DNA of 64,000 nucleotides, from assembly GCA_016744855.1 (NCBI GenBank), contig JADGDO010000003.1:62001-126000 (forward strand), read 5' to 3'. The notes below the pieces were generated by a model that was not told where the DNA came from, did not search any database, and worked only from the letters and a program-made list of their open reading frames with translations. Made by a program: the position numbers and the translations under genes. Shown here in pieces: positions 17,950 through 26,790 of this stretch (its first letter is position 1; every line of letters begins with the position of its first letter). The DNA is from Candidatus Fermentibacteraceae bacterium. GTDB lineage: Bacteria > Fermentibacterota > Fermentibacteria > Fermentibacterales > JCC-6.

Positions 17950-20076
17950 CTGGACACAGAAAGCAGTGAACAGAAAAGCCAATTTGGCCCAGCCTACCTG
18001 GAAAGACTTTGGAAAGCCTCAACAGGCGCTCTGGCAGTGTGTGATTCCAACAGGTTTGTTGTCCGAGTAAATCCGGCCTTCACTGATCTGTTTGGAATTT
18101 CTCCTGAAAACTCAATCGGTAGAGATCTGGACGACTTGATAACCCCTCTGCCCTTTCTATCTGAAGCCGAATGCATTTTTGATAAAGCAATCACCGGAAC
18201 ACCAATTTCTCTTATAGCCATTAAAGCAGTAAGCAACGGCAATCTTGTACGGGTGTTCCAGGTAGCTGTTCAGATTATTGTGGAATCAGGCAACAGACTG
18301 GTCTGTTTCATCTTCAAACGAATTCCAGAGAATTCGAGCCTACGCTCTTCAGATATGTGTGAGGATTCTGAGCTCCTAAACAGTGCATTTGAAAACTCGC
18401 TGGATCCCTCTCTTTTTTCAGATGCAAAAGGAAGAGTAATAAAAGCAAATACAGCATTTCATTCCGAGTTTCACTGGGAACCAGCTGAACTGGCAGAGAA
18501 GAGTATTTCGGAACTTCTTGTACCGAAGTCAATCGAGCCCGAGTCAAAATACATCAATGCAATGCAGGAGGCCGGTAAAAAACTTCGACTCCAGACTGTG
18601 AGAAAACAGAGAAATGGAGAGAACCTCCAGACCTCATTGATATCTGCCCCAATGAACACAGACAAAGGTGAAGGATATCGTATATACAGAACCCCAAATT
18701 CCAAGGCACGCACTGCTGTTGACATTGCCGAAAGGAATGACTTCAAAGAGTGCTCTAGCTCAGGGTTCCATTCTGGAATGTTCTTTCATTCAAGATTAGA
18801 TAAAATGAGAACTATGGAATTTATAGCTCCAGGAACTGCCTCAATTGCCGGATATTCTGAAACCGAGCTTCTTTCTGAAGAAAGACCTTTTCTCTCTGTA
18901 ATCTTAAGCGAAGACAGGGCAATGGTCTTAGACACCCTCGATAAATCACGCTCAAACCGCGGGGATTACAGCATAACTTACAGGATTGTAAACAACTGTG
19001 GAGACATCTTGTGGGTAATGGAAAGAGGGAAAATTTACAAGATGGCAGAAGGAGAACCTGATTTTTGCGTAGGATCCATTATTGATGTTTCCGAGACAAG
19101 GAAAGACAGAGAACAATCATCCCTAGCCAGAGATCGCATTGAAAAACTCCATAGTGTTGCGGCGGAACTGCAACAGTGTCGTTCGGAAGGTGAGATTTAC
19201 AGGATATGCACAGAAGCAGGTCAAACAGTTCTGAATAGTGCATGCAGTTCAGTATTCATTCAAGACGGTACAAAGATGAAACAGATTGCATCATCAGGCA
19301 GAGAAAGGCACAATTGCAACAAGGAATGTAGCCCCGGCATGGTTGAACTGGCTCTCAGCAGTGTAAGCCCATGCTATTTTACATCCAGAGATAAAGGCGA
19401 GAACTTCTGCCCGGGAGGAAGCTCAGGAGCCTGTTTCCGTTTGAGTGACAAGGCGGTTTTTCAGATAATTTCTCCAAGTGATAAAGTCTTTGGAGATATT
19501 GATGCAAGGATAACCGAGCTACTTCTGGGCTATACTCAACAGGGACTTAAAAGAATAGCATTGCAGCAGCAACTCATAAATCAAGCTCTTCATGACCCGC
19601 TCACCGGAATACACAACCGATATTACTTCAATAGAATAATAGAACTTGAAGAACTCAGAGCTCGAAGACTCAACTCATCTATAGGTTTTGTCATGATAGA
19701 TGTAGACAATTTTAAAATGGTGAACGACAAGTACGGTCACCAAACAGGAGACTCCGTTCTTCGCGAGGTGGCGAAGAATCTTGAAAACGCTTTGAGGAAA
19801 ACTGACACTGTACTGAGATACGGAGGCGATGAGTTCCTGATAATCCTCACCAGGATGACAAAAGATTACTGCCACAAAGTAGAGGATCGAATTAACAAAG
19901 CAGTACAAAAATCTCAGGGACTTTTGATGGTAGACGGAGAGAAAATTACCGTATCGATGGGACACGCCTTCTGGACACCAAACGCAACGGAATCAATAGA
20001 TGAAGTTCTCGGAATTGCCGATTCCATCATGTACGAAAACAAGAGAAAAAAACTCGAAAAACTCAAAAAACAGTAA
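17950..20076 (+). CDS. PAS-PAS-PAS-GAF-GGDEF diguanylate cyclase
   Basis: About 708 residues. Domains: PAS near 15-130, PAS near 150-240, PAS3 near 275-390, a GAF-like segment (LHSVAAELQQCRSEGEIYRIC) near 395-530, then GGDEF. The GGDEF domain has HDPLTGIHNRYYF, DVDNFKMVNDKYGHQTGD and an intact RYGGDEF loop. RKTD lies five residues before GGDEF, a standard inhibitory I-site, so product feedback is likely. No membrane helix, so it is a cytosolic sensor making cyclic di-GMP. The first PAS starts before the first GTG (18037), so I extend to a CTG at 17950 with GGGAGG 6 nt upstream; no ATG, GTG or TTG lies in frame between the upstream stop and 18037. Confidence 0.85.
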   Translation: MDTESSEQKSQFGPAYLERLWKASTGALAVCDSNRFVVRVNPAFTDLFGISPENSIGRDLDDLITPLPFLSEAECIFDKAITGTPISLIAIKAVSNGNLVRVFQVAVQIIVESGNRLVCFIFKRIPENSSLRSSDMCEDSELLNSAFENSLDPSLFSDAKGRVIKANTAFHSEFHWEPAELAEKSISELLVPKSIEPESKYINAMQEAGKKLRLQTVRKQRNGENLQTSLISAPMNTDKGEGYRIYRTPNSKARTAVDIAERNDFKECSSSGFHSGMFFHSRLDKMRTMEFIAPGTASIAGYSETELLSEERPFLSVILSEDRAMVLDTLDKSRSNRGDYSITYRIVNNCGDILWVMERGKIYKMAEGEPDFCVGSIIDVSETRKDREQSSLARDRIEKLHSVAAELQQCRSEGEIYRICTEAGQTVLNSACSSVFIQDGTKMKQIASSGRERHNCNKECSPGMVELALSSVSPCYFTSRDKGENFCPGGSSGACFRLSDKAVFQIISPSDKVFGDIDARITELLLGYTQQGLKRIALQQQLINQALHDPLTGIHNRYYFNRIIELEELRARRLNSSIGFVMIDVDNFKMVNDKYGHQTGDSVLREVAKNLENALRKTDTVLRYGGDEFLIILTRMTKDYCHKVEDRINKAVQKSQGLLMVDGEKITVSMGHAFWTPNATESIDEVLGIADSIMYENKRKKLEKLKKQ

Positions 20077-21253
20077 TATCAGTTCCGTCTGTTGTTATAA
20101 CGAAAGTGCCATCCCGGTCTGTTCTGTATACCGGGATTCCTCTGCTGTCCAGTCTGTCTAAGAGTGAACTGTGGGGATGTCCGTAAGTATTTCCGGAACC
20201 CACTTCTATGGCTGCGAAAGAAGGATCAACTGCATCAAGCCACTGGCTACTAGTCGCATCGCTGGAACCGTGATGACCAACCTTAAGAATGTCAGCTTTC
20301 AGATCATCGGGAGAGTAGAAAGAGAGTACATCTTCTTCTCCCTCGTCTGTTTCAAGATCACCGGTAAAAAGGAAAGAAACATCTTCGAAAGTGATGTGAA
20401 TCACAATGGATGAATTGTTCATATTGCCTGTCCCTGGACTCGGTTCAGGGTGAAGGATCTTTACATAGATGTCCGGGTCCCAATCAAGAACCATACCTCT
20501 GTTGCCTTCTATGTACTCTGCACCTGAAGACTGAATCTCCCACAGGAAGTCCTCGTATGTGCCGGAAGCATCTCCTGTCCAGCCACAATCCCAGACCTTG
20601 TCTACAGGAATTTCCTCAAGCACGGCAATGAGTCCGCCAATGTGATCCGAGTGAGGATGTGTGCCCACAATTCCATCCAGATGAGTGATACCCAAGCTGT
20701 CAAGCATCGGAAGTATACGATCATCTCCGCAGTTCCAGTCACTTCTTCTATCTCCACCATCTATGAGATAGTTGAATCCGTTTGGAGTCCGAATAAGCAT
20801 AGCATCGCCAGAAAGAGATCCATGAGAAGGATCAATAAAAAACACAGTTAGATTTTCCGGCTCATTTAGGGGAATTGTAAGACCTAGCTCGTTGCTCCAA
20901 GCAGAAAGTGCTGAAGTGTTTCTGGTTTCCAATGCATACCAGTATGTCTCACCTGGAACAACAGTTGAATCATACCAGATATTCTGAAGTGACTCTCCGG
21001 ACAAGATTTTCAGAACCTGTGCCTGAGATGGGTCCGACTGAATATCGGGAGATAAACTTCTCCACAATATGTAGCTCTCAAAATCACTATCCGTGCATTG
21101 ATTCCAGCTGGAGTAGACCACGGAATCGGAATAAAGCTCTATTTGAAGAGTGCTGGGAGTAGGGTTCCCGGCTGAATCAACAGGAGAATTTCCGCATGAA
21201 AGCACTATCAGAAGAAATACGACAAATAGCACGAGGATTGATTTGCTTCTCAT
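20063..21253 (-). CDS. Lipoprotein metallo-beta-lactamase-fold hydrolase, ComEC-like
   Basis: 396 residues. Lipoprotein signal (LLIVLSCGNS) then a fibronectin-III-like domain (about 30-125), then a metallo-beta-lactamase domain. The metal motif is THPHSDHIGG (HxHxDH), followed by the later ligands LFTGDLE and VGHHGS. The pattern DPSHGSLSGDAMLIRTPNG...LIDGG is that of the ComEC/Rec2-type exported hydrolases, without the ComEC membrane core. Such domains cut phosphodiesters, but no substrate is known here. Tail-to-tail overlap of 14 nt with the diguanylate cyclase. Confidence 0.88.
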   Translation of the reverse strand: MRSKSILVLFVVFLLIVLSCGNSPVDSAGNPTPSTLQIELYSDSVVYSSWNQCTDSDFESYILWRSLSPDIQSDPSQAQVLKILSGESLQNIWYDSTVVPGETYWYALETRNTSALSAWSNELGLTIPLNEPENLTVFFIDPSHGSLSGDAMLIRTPNGFNYLIDGGDRRSDWNCGDDRILPMLDSLGITHLDGIVGTHPHSDHIGGLIAVLEEIPVDKVWDCGWTGDASGTYEDFLWEIQSSGAEYIEGNRGMVLDWDPDIYVKILHPEPSPGTGNMNNSSIVIHITFEDVSFLFTGDLETDEGEEDVLSFYSPDDLKADILKVGHHGSSDATSSQWLDAVDPSFAAIEVGSGNTYGHPHSSLLDRLDSRGIPVYRTDRDGTFVITTDGTDITVF

Positions 21254-21284
21254 TCAGGGAGACTCCGTTCAAGTTGTTATTTGC

Positions 21285-22079
21285 TTAGTTCGCTATTTCA
21301 ATACCACGGACGGGAAGCACTGGGGCGTCTCCGTCATGGATAACAAATATATCAAAGAACTGCTGGAGAAGTCTTCTTTCTCTCTCCCCGAAAATCATCC
21401 GAAATTCAGGAGTTTTTGAGCTGGTAACAAGCTCTTCGGCAGTGCAGATATCTCTGAGCATCCATTGTGGAAGTGTGAACAAGGCTTCGTACATAATAGT
21501 TCCATCCGGCTTCAGATTCCCCGAATAGTTCACAGCCTGCTCGGCAAGAAATGGAAAGGAAGTTCTTTCTGCAACAATAGCAACAACCTCTGTGCCGGTA
21601 ACAACAGGCAATAAGGTTCCATCGTTTCCTGAAGGGGCAACCCCATCGTTCAGAATAATGGATTCAGTGGCTGATCCGACAAGGAGAGACTGCATTACAC
21701 AAGAGAATTCTATCTGGAAATCTTTTGTAATCTCACCTTCGGAAGAGGTCACTGAAACAACAATCGGTCTCATTTCGAAAGCAACACCATCTGTTTCGGT
21801 CTTGCAACCAATCAGTGTGTATCTGGACCAGTTCATGGATTCCTCTATCTCAACAAAACCACCTTCAACAAGAGGATACCTGGAAAAAACAGTATCTGGA
21901 AAGACTGGAGGAGGTATTACTGCTGATCCTCCAGGCTGACCACCGGGCTCAATATAAATCGTATCGGGTGGAGGTGAACCTGTTCCACCCGGATAACTTG
22001 TATGGCTGGAATAATCATAGGTATTTACAGTACATGACCCCATCAAAAGCAAACTGGTAACAAAAGTAATTTTGTACAT
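21285..22079 (-). CDS. Lipoprotein of unknown function
   Basis: 264 residues from an ATG with AAAGGAA 6 nt upstream. Signal peptide MYKITFVTSLLLMGSC with a lipobox at MGSC. A Pro/Gly-rich linker follows (SYPGGTGSPPPDTIYIEPGG), then a beta-rich domain. No catalytic motif is visible. It lies 31 nt after the MBL-fold gene's start region on the same strand, so the two secreted proteins may be co-expressed. Family not recognised. Confidence 0.75.
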   Translation of the reverse strand: MYKITFVTSLLLMGSCTVNTYDYSSHTSYPGGTGSPPPDTIYIEPGGQPGGSAVIPPPVFPDTVFSRYPLVEGGFVEIEESMNWSRYTLIGCKTETDGVAFEMRPIVVSVTSSEGEITKDFQIEFSCVMQSLLVGSATESIILNDGVAPSGNDGTLLPVVTGTEVVAIVAERTSFPFLAEQAVNYSGNLKPDGTIMYEALFTLPQWMLRDICTAEELVTSSKTPEFRMIFGERERRLLQQFFDIFVIHDGDAPVLPVRGIEIAN

Positions 22080-22204
22080 AATTTTTCCTTTCATAAGGAA
22101 ACATACATCACCGTCCGGCAAAGTGTTCCATTAGCTCCAGCGATAACAACCGGTTCTTTCTATGAATCAACAGCAGTATATTTGAAGAATCTTAAGGAGT
22201 GAAA

Positions 22205-22882
22205 ATGACCTCAATGACCCTTGCAATACTGATCCTGATGTCCAACATTCTTTTTCAAGACAACTTTAATGACGGCACTGCAGACGGTTGGTTTACGGTT
22301 GGTCCATCCACATATACAGTCTTGAATCAGAGATATAACTTCAGCGGTGGTGGTGCTGTTAATGATGCGACTTCATACAGGGGTGACACCGGAGAGTTCA
22401 TGAGTACTCCTGACTATTCTATGACAGCAGATATCGAAATCGATGTGGGTATTTTCGGTGGATTGATGGTCAGGTATTCTGAAGACGGCCTCTACAATTT
22501 GATGCTGGTTTTAAGTGTGCCTCATCAGGCCCTAAGATTATACAGATGGCATTGGTCATCAATAGAGCTTCTTGATTCCTTTTCTTTTCCTGTTGAAACT
22601 GGAATACCCTACTCTGTTAGAATGCAGTGCAACGGCAGTACTTTTGCAGGCAAGGCATGGCTTCCAACAGAAAGTGAACCAGAAAACTGGTTTGTTTCCG
22701 CAACAGATACCGTAACCCGAAGTGGTTCTGCAGCACTGTTTACAGCGGGTCTTTCAAAAGATCCCACAGATGTTTCTCTGAGCTGTTTCTTTGATAATGT
22801 TGTTGTAGAAACCCCAGAACCATGGTCATTCACTCAACAGACATGGGCTGGAATCAAGAAACATCACTTAGAAGATTACTGA
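22205..22882 (+). CDS. Secreted LamG/concanavalin-like protein
   Basis: 225 residues; ATG at 22205 with AAGGAG 5 nt before it (a GTG two codons earlier overlaps the SD). A short signal peptide (MTSMTLAILILMSNILF) leads into DNFNDGTADGWFTVG, the typical opening of a laminin-G-like jelly-roll domain that binds sugars. Strand patterns such as LMVRYSEDGLYNLMLVL and ALRLYRW support this. The tail ends TWAGIKKHHLEDY after the domain. Stand-alone gene; overlaps the next convergent gene by 7 nt. A carbohydrate-binding role is family-based inference. Confidence 0.75.
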   Translation: MTSMTLAILILMSNILFQDNFNDGTADGWFTVGPSTYTVLNQRYNFSGGGAVNDATSYRGDTGEFMSTPDYSMTADIEIDVGIFGGLMVRYSEDGLYNLMLVLSVPHQALRLYRWHWSSIELLDSFSFPVETGIPYSVRMQCNGSTFAGKAWLPTESEPENWFVSATDTVTRSGSAALFTAGLSKDPTDVSLSCFFDNVVVETPEPWSFTQQTWAGIKKHHLEDY

Positions 22883-24618
22883 GTTTTGATCAACCGCACA
22901 CTGCTAACAAAAAAGGAATCGGTAGAAGACAATTCAATAGCAAGTGAATCACCGACTGCGAACAGCTGAACATCAATTCCATCATCCGTTTCGGCTGCTA
23001 TCCACTCAGAACCATCATCCATATCTGTCAACACAATACCCGCAGGTCTCCCCGGCGAAAGAGAGACCACCGGAACACCATTCTGAACGCTCACAACAGT
23101 GTGTCTGTGCATATTCAAAAAGCAGGCTGGAATCTCTATGAACTCATCTGTCTTAACGATTCCAATTGAGGGGCTTTCCCGGTTGAACCACAAGACACCA
23201 TGATGAGTGTAGGGGTAGTCTCCCCTGACAACAATCCTGCTGTAAAGGCTGACAAATTCTCCCGAAGAGGAAAGACTTTCTGCTACCGCTAGACCAGAGG
23301 GCTCACCGGCTGCATTGAAACTGACAATATCGGGTTTCTGTTCAAGAACATAGTCAGGATTACAGACATTGTGACCGAGTAAACCTTCCTGCTGACAGTC
23401 GCCCTGGTTAAGCGCTAGATAACGGTCATTCAGACCCAGCATGTCCAGTGAGGGCAGCTCAGACCAGAAAGGAAGGGTTCCCGCAGCTGTCACTGCAAGA
23501 AGAGGCTGCTGCTCTGAAAATGCTTCTTTTAAAACAAGACCGATAACCTGACCGTCCCACTCCCACAGCTCATCGCGAGCCTCACGGTTGCGGGAATCAA
23601 TCAACTGCAGACCTGTAAAAAGAATCAGCGTGGCAGCCACCATAGCTACCGTTCTTCTGTTTATTGTAAACTTCATCCGCAGGAGTCCTTCGATGCTCAC
23701 CCATGTAAAGAGAACAACAATGGGAACAAAGTGCCTGTAACCGGGGAAAATGTCTCCACCAATAACCAGTAGATATCCAAGCCAGACGAGAGACATTACA
23801 GCGGGAAGAAGCGTTCTTGTGTCTCTGTTGCGGAAGGCTTTTACCGTTGATAAGGCCGAGAGAAGGGAAAGAGGAAACAAAACAATCAACCCTCTCAGTA
23901 CATACTTGGCACCGCTTAGGAAATAATGGAGAGAAGGCTGCATCTTTATTCTTGCGGTGTTGGGAAGATAATCTCCATAATAATGTAGGCGAAATCCCAT
24001 CTGCGCTGCAACAAAAAGAACCGGTAGAAATGCAAGAAGAAATGATTTTTTTGAATGCCCTGCAAAAAGTAAAACAACAACGGCGGCAATAGTAAAGAGA
24101 GCACCGTCAGGCCTCGTGAGGCACAACAGAGCAAGGGGAACTGAAGCCAGAAGATATGCCCGGAAAGAAGGTTTCCTCTTATCAATTAGTCGCCAGATCA
24201 GAGGGACTGCAAGTGCCAGAAGTGCAGCAACCAGGGGCTGCTCCAACCCACCGATAGCCCATACGGCAATAGGTGCTGACAATGCCGAAACCAGCAGGAC
24301 AGGCAGGTACCTCCACAAACATTTCTTCCTGTATTCGAACAGGACACAGAATAGGAAAAAGAGCATACAGATTGTTCCCAGAAGACGAACCGCTGTAACA
24401 GCATCAACCCCGAGCGAAACACATCCGGAAGTGAGCAATACCCAAAGAAGATTGGAGTACCCTTCAACGGGCTGACCATCTGTCCAGGTCAATGTACCAT
24501 TCTCTGAGAGCCTTTGAGCGTAGCGCATTGATATCAGGGCATCATCGGAAAGAAAGGGCATATACAGAATACTGTTGAGTATCAGAACAGCTGCAAAACA
24601 GAGAAATGTAATGGGCAA
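22876..24618 (-). CDS. GT-C fold membrane glycosyltransferase-like protein
   Basis: 580 residues with about 10-12 hydrophobic helices in the first two thirds and a soluble C-terminal domain of about 200. The first external loop has FLSDDALISMRYAQRL and then GQPVEGYSNLLWVLL, a block I associate with GT-C enzymes related to AftB-like arabinofuranosyltransferases; the DD pair is the usual catalytic site. Donors would be polyprenyl-phosphate sugars. The start is a TTG at 24618 with no SD; the frame is open 18 codons further up without any better start. It follows the ABC exporter pair by 69 nt, so a link to glycolipid export is possible but unproven. Confidence 0.75.
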   Translation of the reverse strand: MPITFLCFAAVLILNSILYMPFLSDDALISMRYAQRLSENGTLTWTDGQPVEGYSNLLWVLLTSGCVSLGVDAVTAVRLLGTICMLFFLFCVLFEYRKKCLWRYLPVLLVSALSAPIAVWAIGGLEQPLVAALLALAVPLIWRLIDKRKPSFRAYLLASVPLALLCLTRPDGALFTIAAVVVLLFAGHSKKSFLLAFLPVLFVAAQMGFRLHYYGDYLPNTARIKMQPSLHYFLSGAKYVLRGLIVLFPLSLLSALSTVKAFRNRDTRTLLPAVMSLVWLGYLLVIGGDIFPGYRHFVPIVVLFTWVSIEGLLRMKFTINRRTVAMVAATLILFTGLQLIDSRNREARDELWEWDGQVIGLVLKEAFSEQQPLLAVTAAGTLPFWSELPSLDMLGLNDRYLALNQGDCQQEGLLGHNVCNPDYVLEQKPDIVSFNAAGEPSGLAVAESLSSSGEFVSLYSRIVVRGDYPYTHHGVLWFNRESPSIGIVKTDEFIEIPACFLNMHRHTVVSVQNGVPVVSLSPGRPAGIVLTDMDDGSEWIAAETDDGIDVQLFAVGDSLAIELSSTDSFFVSSVRLIKTQ

Positions 24619-24687
24619 CCGACTGGCGGCTACAAAACCTGATTTCTCTGCAGAGATTTGTTTGATTTATCTACCCCCGTTACTCGT

Positions 24688-26790
24688 CTACTCCCCGGAA
24701 CCTTCGTTGTTACCCCACTGCAACAGATAGAGGTTGTAATAGATACCTCTCTTTGCAAGAAGCTCCTGGTGAGAACCCCTCTCCATTATCCTGCCAGCAT
24801 CTATCACAATTATCTCGTCGCACTTCTGAATAGTAGAGAGCCTGTGAGCAACGATAATGCTTGTTCTGCCCTTCATAAGGGTATCAATAGCCCTCTGAAT
24901 CAGCTGCTCTGTCGCCGGATCGACATTACTGGTTGCCTCATCCAGCACAAGTATTTTGGGATCATGAGCCAGCGCACGGGCAAAACAGATCAATTGTTTC
25001 TGTCCTGTGGAAAGAGTAGCTCCCCTCTCCGCCATAACTGTATCGAATCCGCGTGGAAGTTTATCAATAAAGTCTGTTGCCTGTACCATATCTGAAGCTC
25101 GACGGATATCCTCAACAGAAAGATCGCTGCTCAACTTAATGTTTTCCGCAACTGATCTGCTGAAAATAAAGGCGTCCTGTAAAACTATAGCGGTATTCTT
25201 CCTGAGTGTTTCGATTGCATGGTCTCTAATATCGGTACCGTCTAACAGAATCCTTCCGGAGTCTACATCCCAGAATCTTGTCAGAAGGCTGATTATTGAA
25301 GTTTTGCCTGCACCGGTTGGTCCAACGAGAGCAACACTTTTTCCAGGTTCTATAGAAAAGTTGATGTCCTTAAGAATGGGTGTATCCGGAGTGTATCCGA
25401 AATTAACCTTGTCAAAGGTTACCTCTCCACTGAGTTTCACGGGAGGGAGAGCGCTTTCAGCTTCTTCCACCTCAGGTTTGGTATCCATGATATTAAAAAT
25501 TCTTTCACTGGAGGCCATTGCACTCTGCATGATGTTGTACTTCTCGCTCATGTCGGAGATCGGTCTGAACATCTGCCTCACATAACTTATAAAAGCCACA
25601 AGAGCACCAATAGTAAGTGCTCCTGAAATAGCACTGAGACCACCGTAGATAAGAACAATTGCAGTTCCTATCTGAGCAATAACTTCAATCAAAGGTCGGA
25701 ACACACCGAACACATAAAGCTGCTTCATACTGATCTTGTAATAGTTATCGTTTATCTCAAAGTACTTTTCTTTCCTTGCTTTCTCCTGACGGAAAATCTG
25801 AATCACCTTAACCCCGGAAACATCCTCTGCAATACTGGAATTAAGTTCTGCCAGGTACTTTCTGACCTTACGATATATGGTTCGGGTTTTCTTTCTGAAC
25901 AGAACAGATGCTATGGTGAATATCGGCAGGACAGAGAGAGAGACAAGAGCCAATCTCCAGTCCATAAAAAGAAGAATAGTTACTGTTCCGATGATAAGGA
26001 GAAAATCCTTTACCAGATTCACAAGAACTGCACTGAACATTTCATTCAGGGCTTCCACATCATTCGAAACCCTAGTTACAAGCCTGCCAACCGGGTTCTT
26101 GCTGAAAAAATTCAAACTGAGTGTTTGTATGTGGTTGAAGAGCTCAGTTCGCACATCGTACATGGACCTTTGCCCTGCTATAACAAGAGTCATAACATGG
26201 CCATATCCCGCAAAGATGCTCACAATAAGCAATCCAACAAAGAACAGAGCAAGTCTGGTTATTCCGACAACATCTTTATGGCGAATACTCATCAGTTTAT
26301 CCGGCGGAATTTTACCCAGATCCCTTTCTGCGACAAACCAATAGTCCCCCTGCACCCGACCGGTCTCCCCCTCATAGTTGTCTGCGGGAAAGAGGTAGAA
26401 GGTCTCGGGCTGAAGGTGGCCTCCAGTCGTAAGAACGTGTCTAGTGGCTGGGTCCATCCCGTCCATAGAACTTTTTCTAATCAACAGAGTATCTGTTGTT
26501 AAATAGATGAAATCACCGTCTGCCGGCTCAAGAGACATAATGCTGTCACAGGCAGTTGGGCTGTCTGTGTAAACCTGATACAACCTTGCCAGATATTTAT
26601 CAATTCCCTGTTTGGTGATGTAGGGCAAAAGAAGCTCAACACCGGAGGAAATAAGCATAAAGAACATCGCGAGGAAAATCAGTTTTTTGTGAGGTCTTAC
26701 ATAGTGAAGCAGACGCTTAATCAATCGTGAATCGTAACCTTTACCCTCAATTGTGTCATCTGCGAAAGATGTGTTTCCATGTGGAGGCAT
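24688..26790 (-). CDS. ABC exporter subunit, active-site half (BmrD/YheH-like)
   Basis: 700 residues; ATG shares a base with the stop of its partner (TGATG). A six-helix exporter domain is followed by an NBD with GPTGAGKTS, signature LSTGQKQL and Walker B ILVLDEATSNVD with the catalytic Glu. Between TM1 and TM2 there is an extra extracytoplasmic segment of about 100 residues (roughly 70-175). BmrD of Bacillus has such an added outer domain, and this match in length and position, with the partner's degenerate site, marks a heterodimeric type IV exporter. Substrate unknown: drugs or lipids are usual. Confidence 0.88.
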   Translation of the reverse strand: MPPHGNTSFADDTIEGKGYDSRLIKRLLHYVRPHKKLIFLAMFFMLISSGVELLLPYITKQGIDKYLARLYQVYTDSPTACDSIMSLEPADGDFIYLTTDTLLIRKSSMDGMDPATRHVLTTGGHLQPETFYLFPADNYEGETGRVQGDYWFVAERDLGKIPPDKLMSIRHKDVVGITRLALFFVGLLIVSIFAGYGHVMTLVIAGQRSMYDVRTELFNHIQTLSLNFFSKNPVGRLVTRVSNDVEALNEMFSAVLVNLVKDFLLIIGTVTILLFMDWRLALVSLSVLPIFTIASVLFRKKTRTIYRKVRKYLAELNSSIAEDVSGVKVIQIFRQEKARKEKYFEINDNYYKISMKQLYVFGVFRPLIEVIAQIGTAIVLIYGGLSAISGALTIGALVAFISYVRQMFRPISDMSEKYNIMQSAMASSERIFNIMDTKPEVEEAESALPPVKLSGEVTFDKVNFGYTPDTPILKDINFSIEPGKSVALVGPTGAGKTSIISLLTRFWDVDSGRILLDGTDIRDHAIETLRKNTAIVLQDAFIFSRSVAENIKLSSDLSVEDIRRASDMVQATDFIDKLPRGFDTVMAERGATLSTGQKQLICFARALAHDPKILVLDEATSNVDPATEQLIQRAIDTLMKGRTSIIVAHRLSTIQKCDEIIVIDAGRIMERGSHQELLAKRGIYYNLYLLQWGNNEGSGE

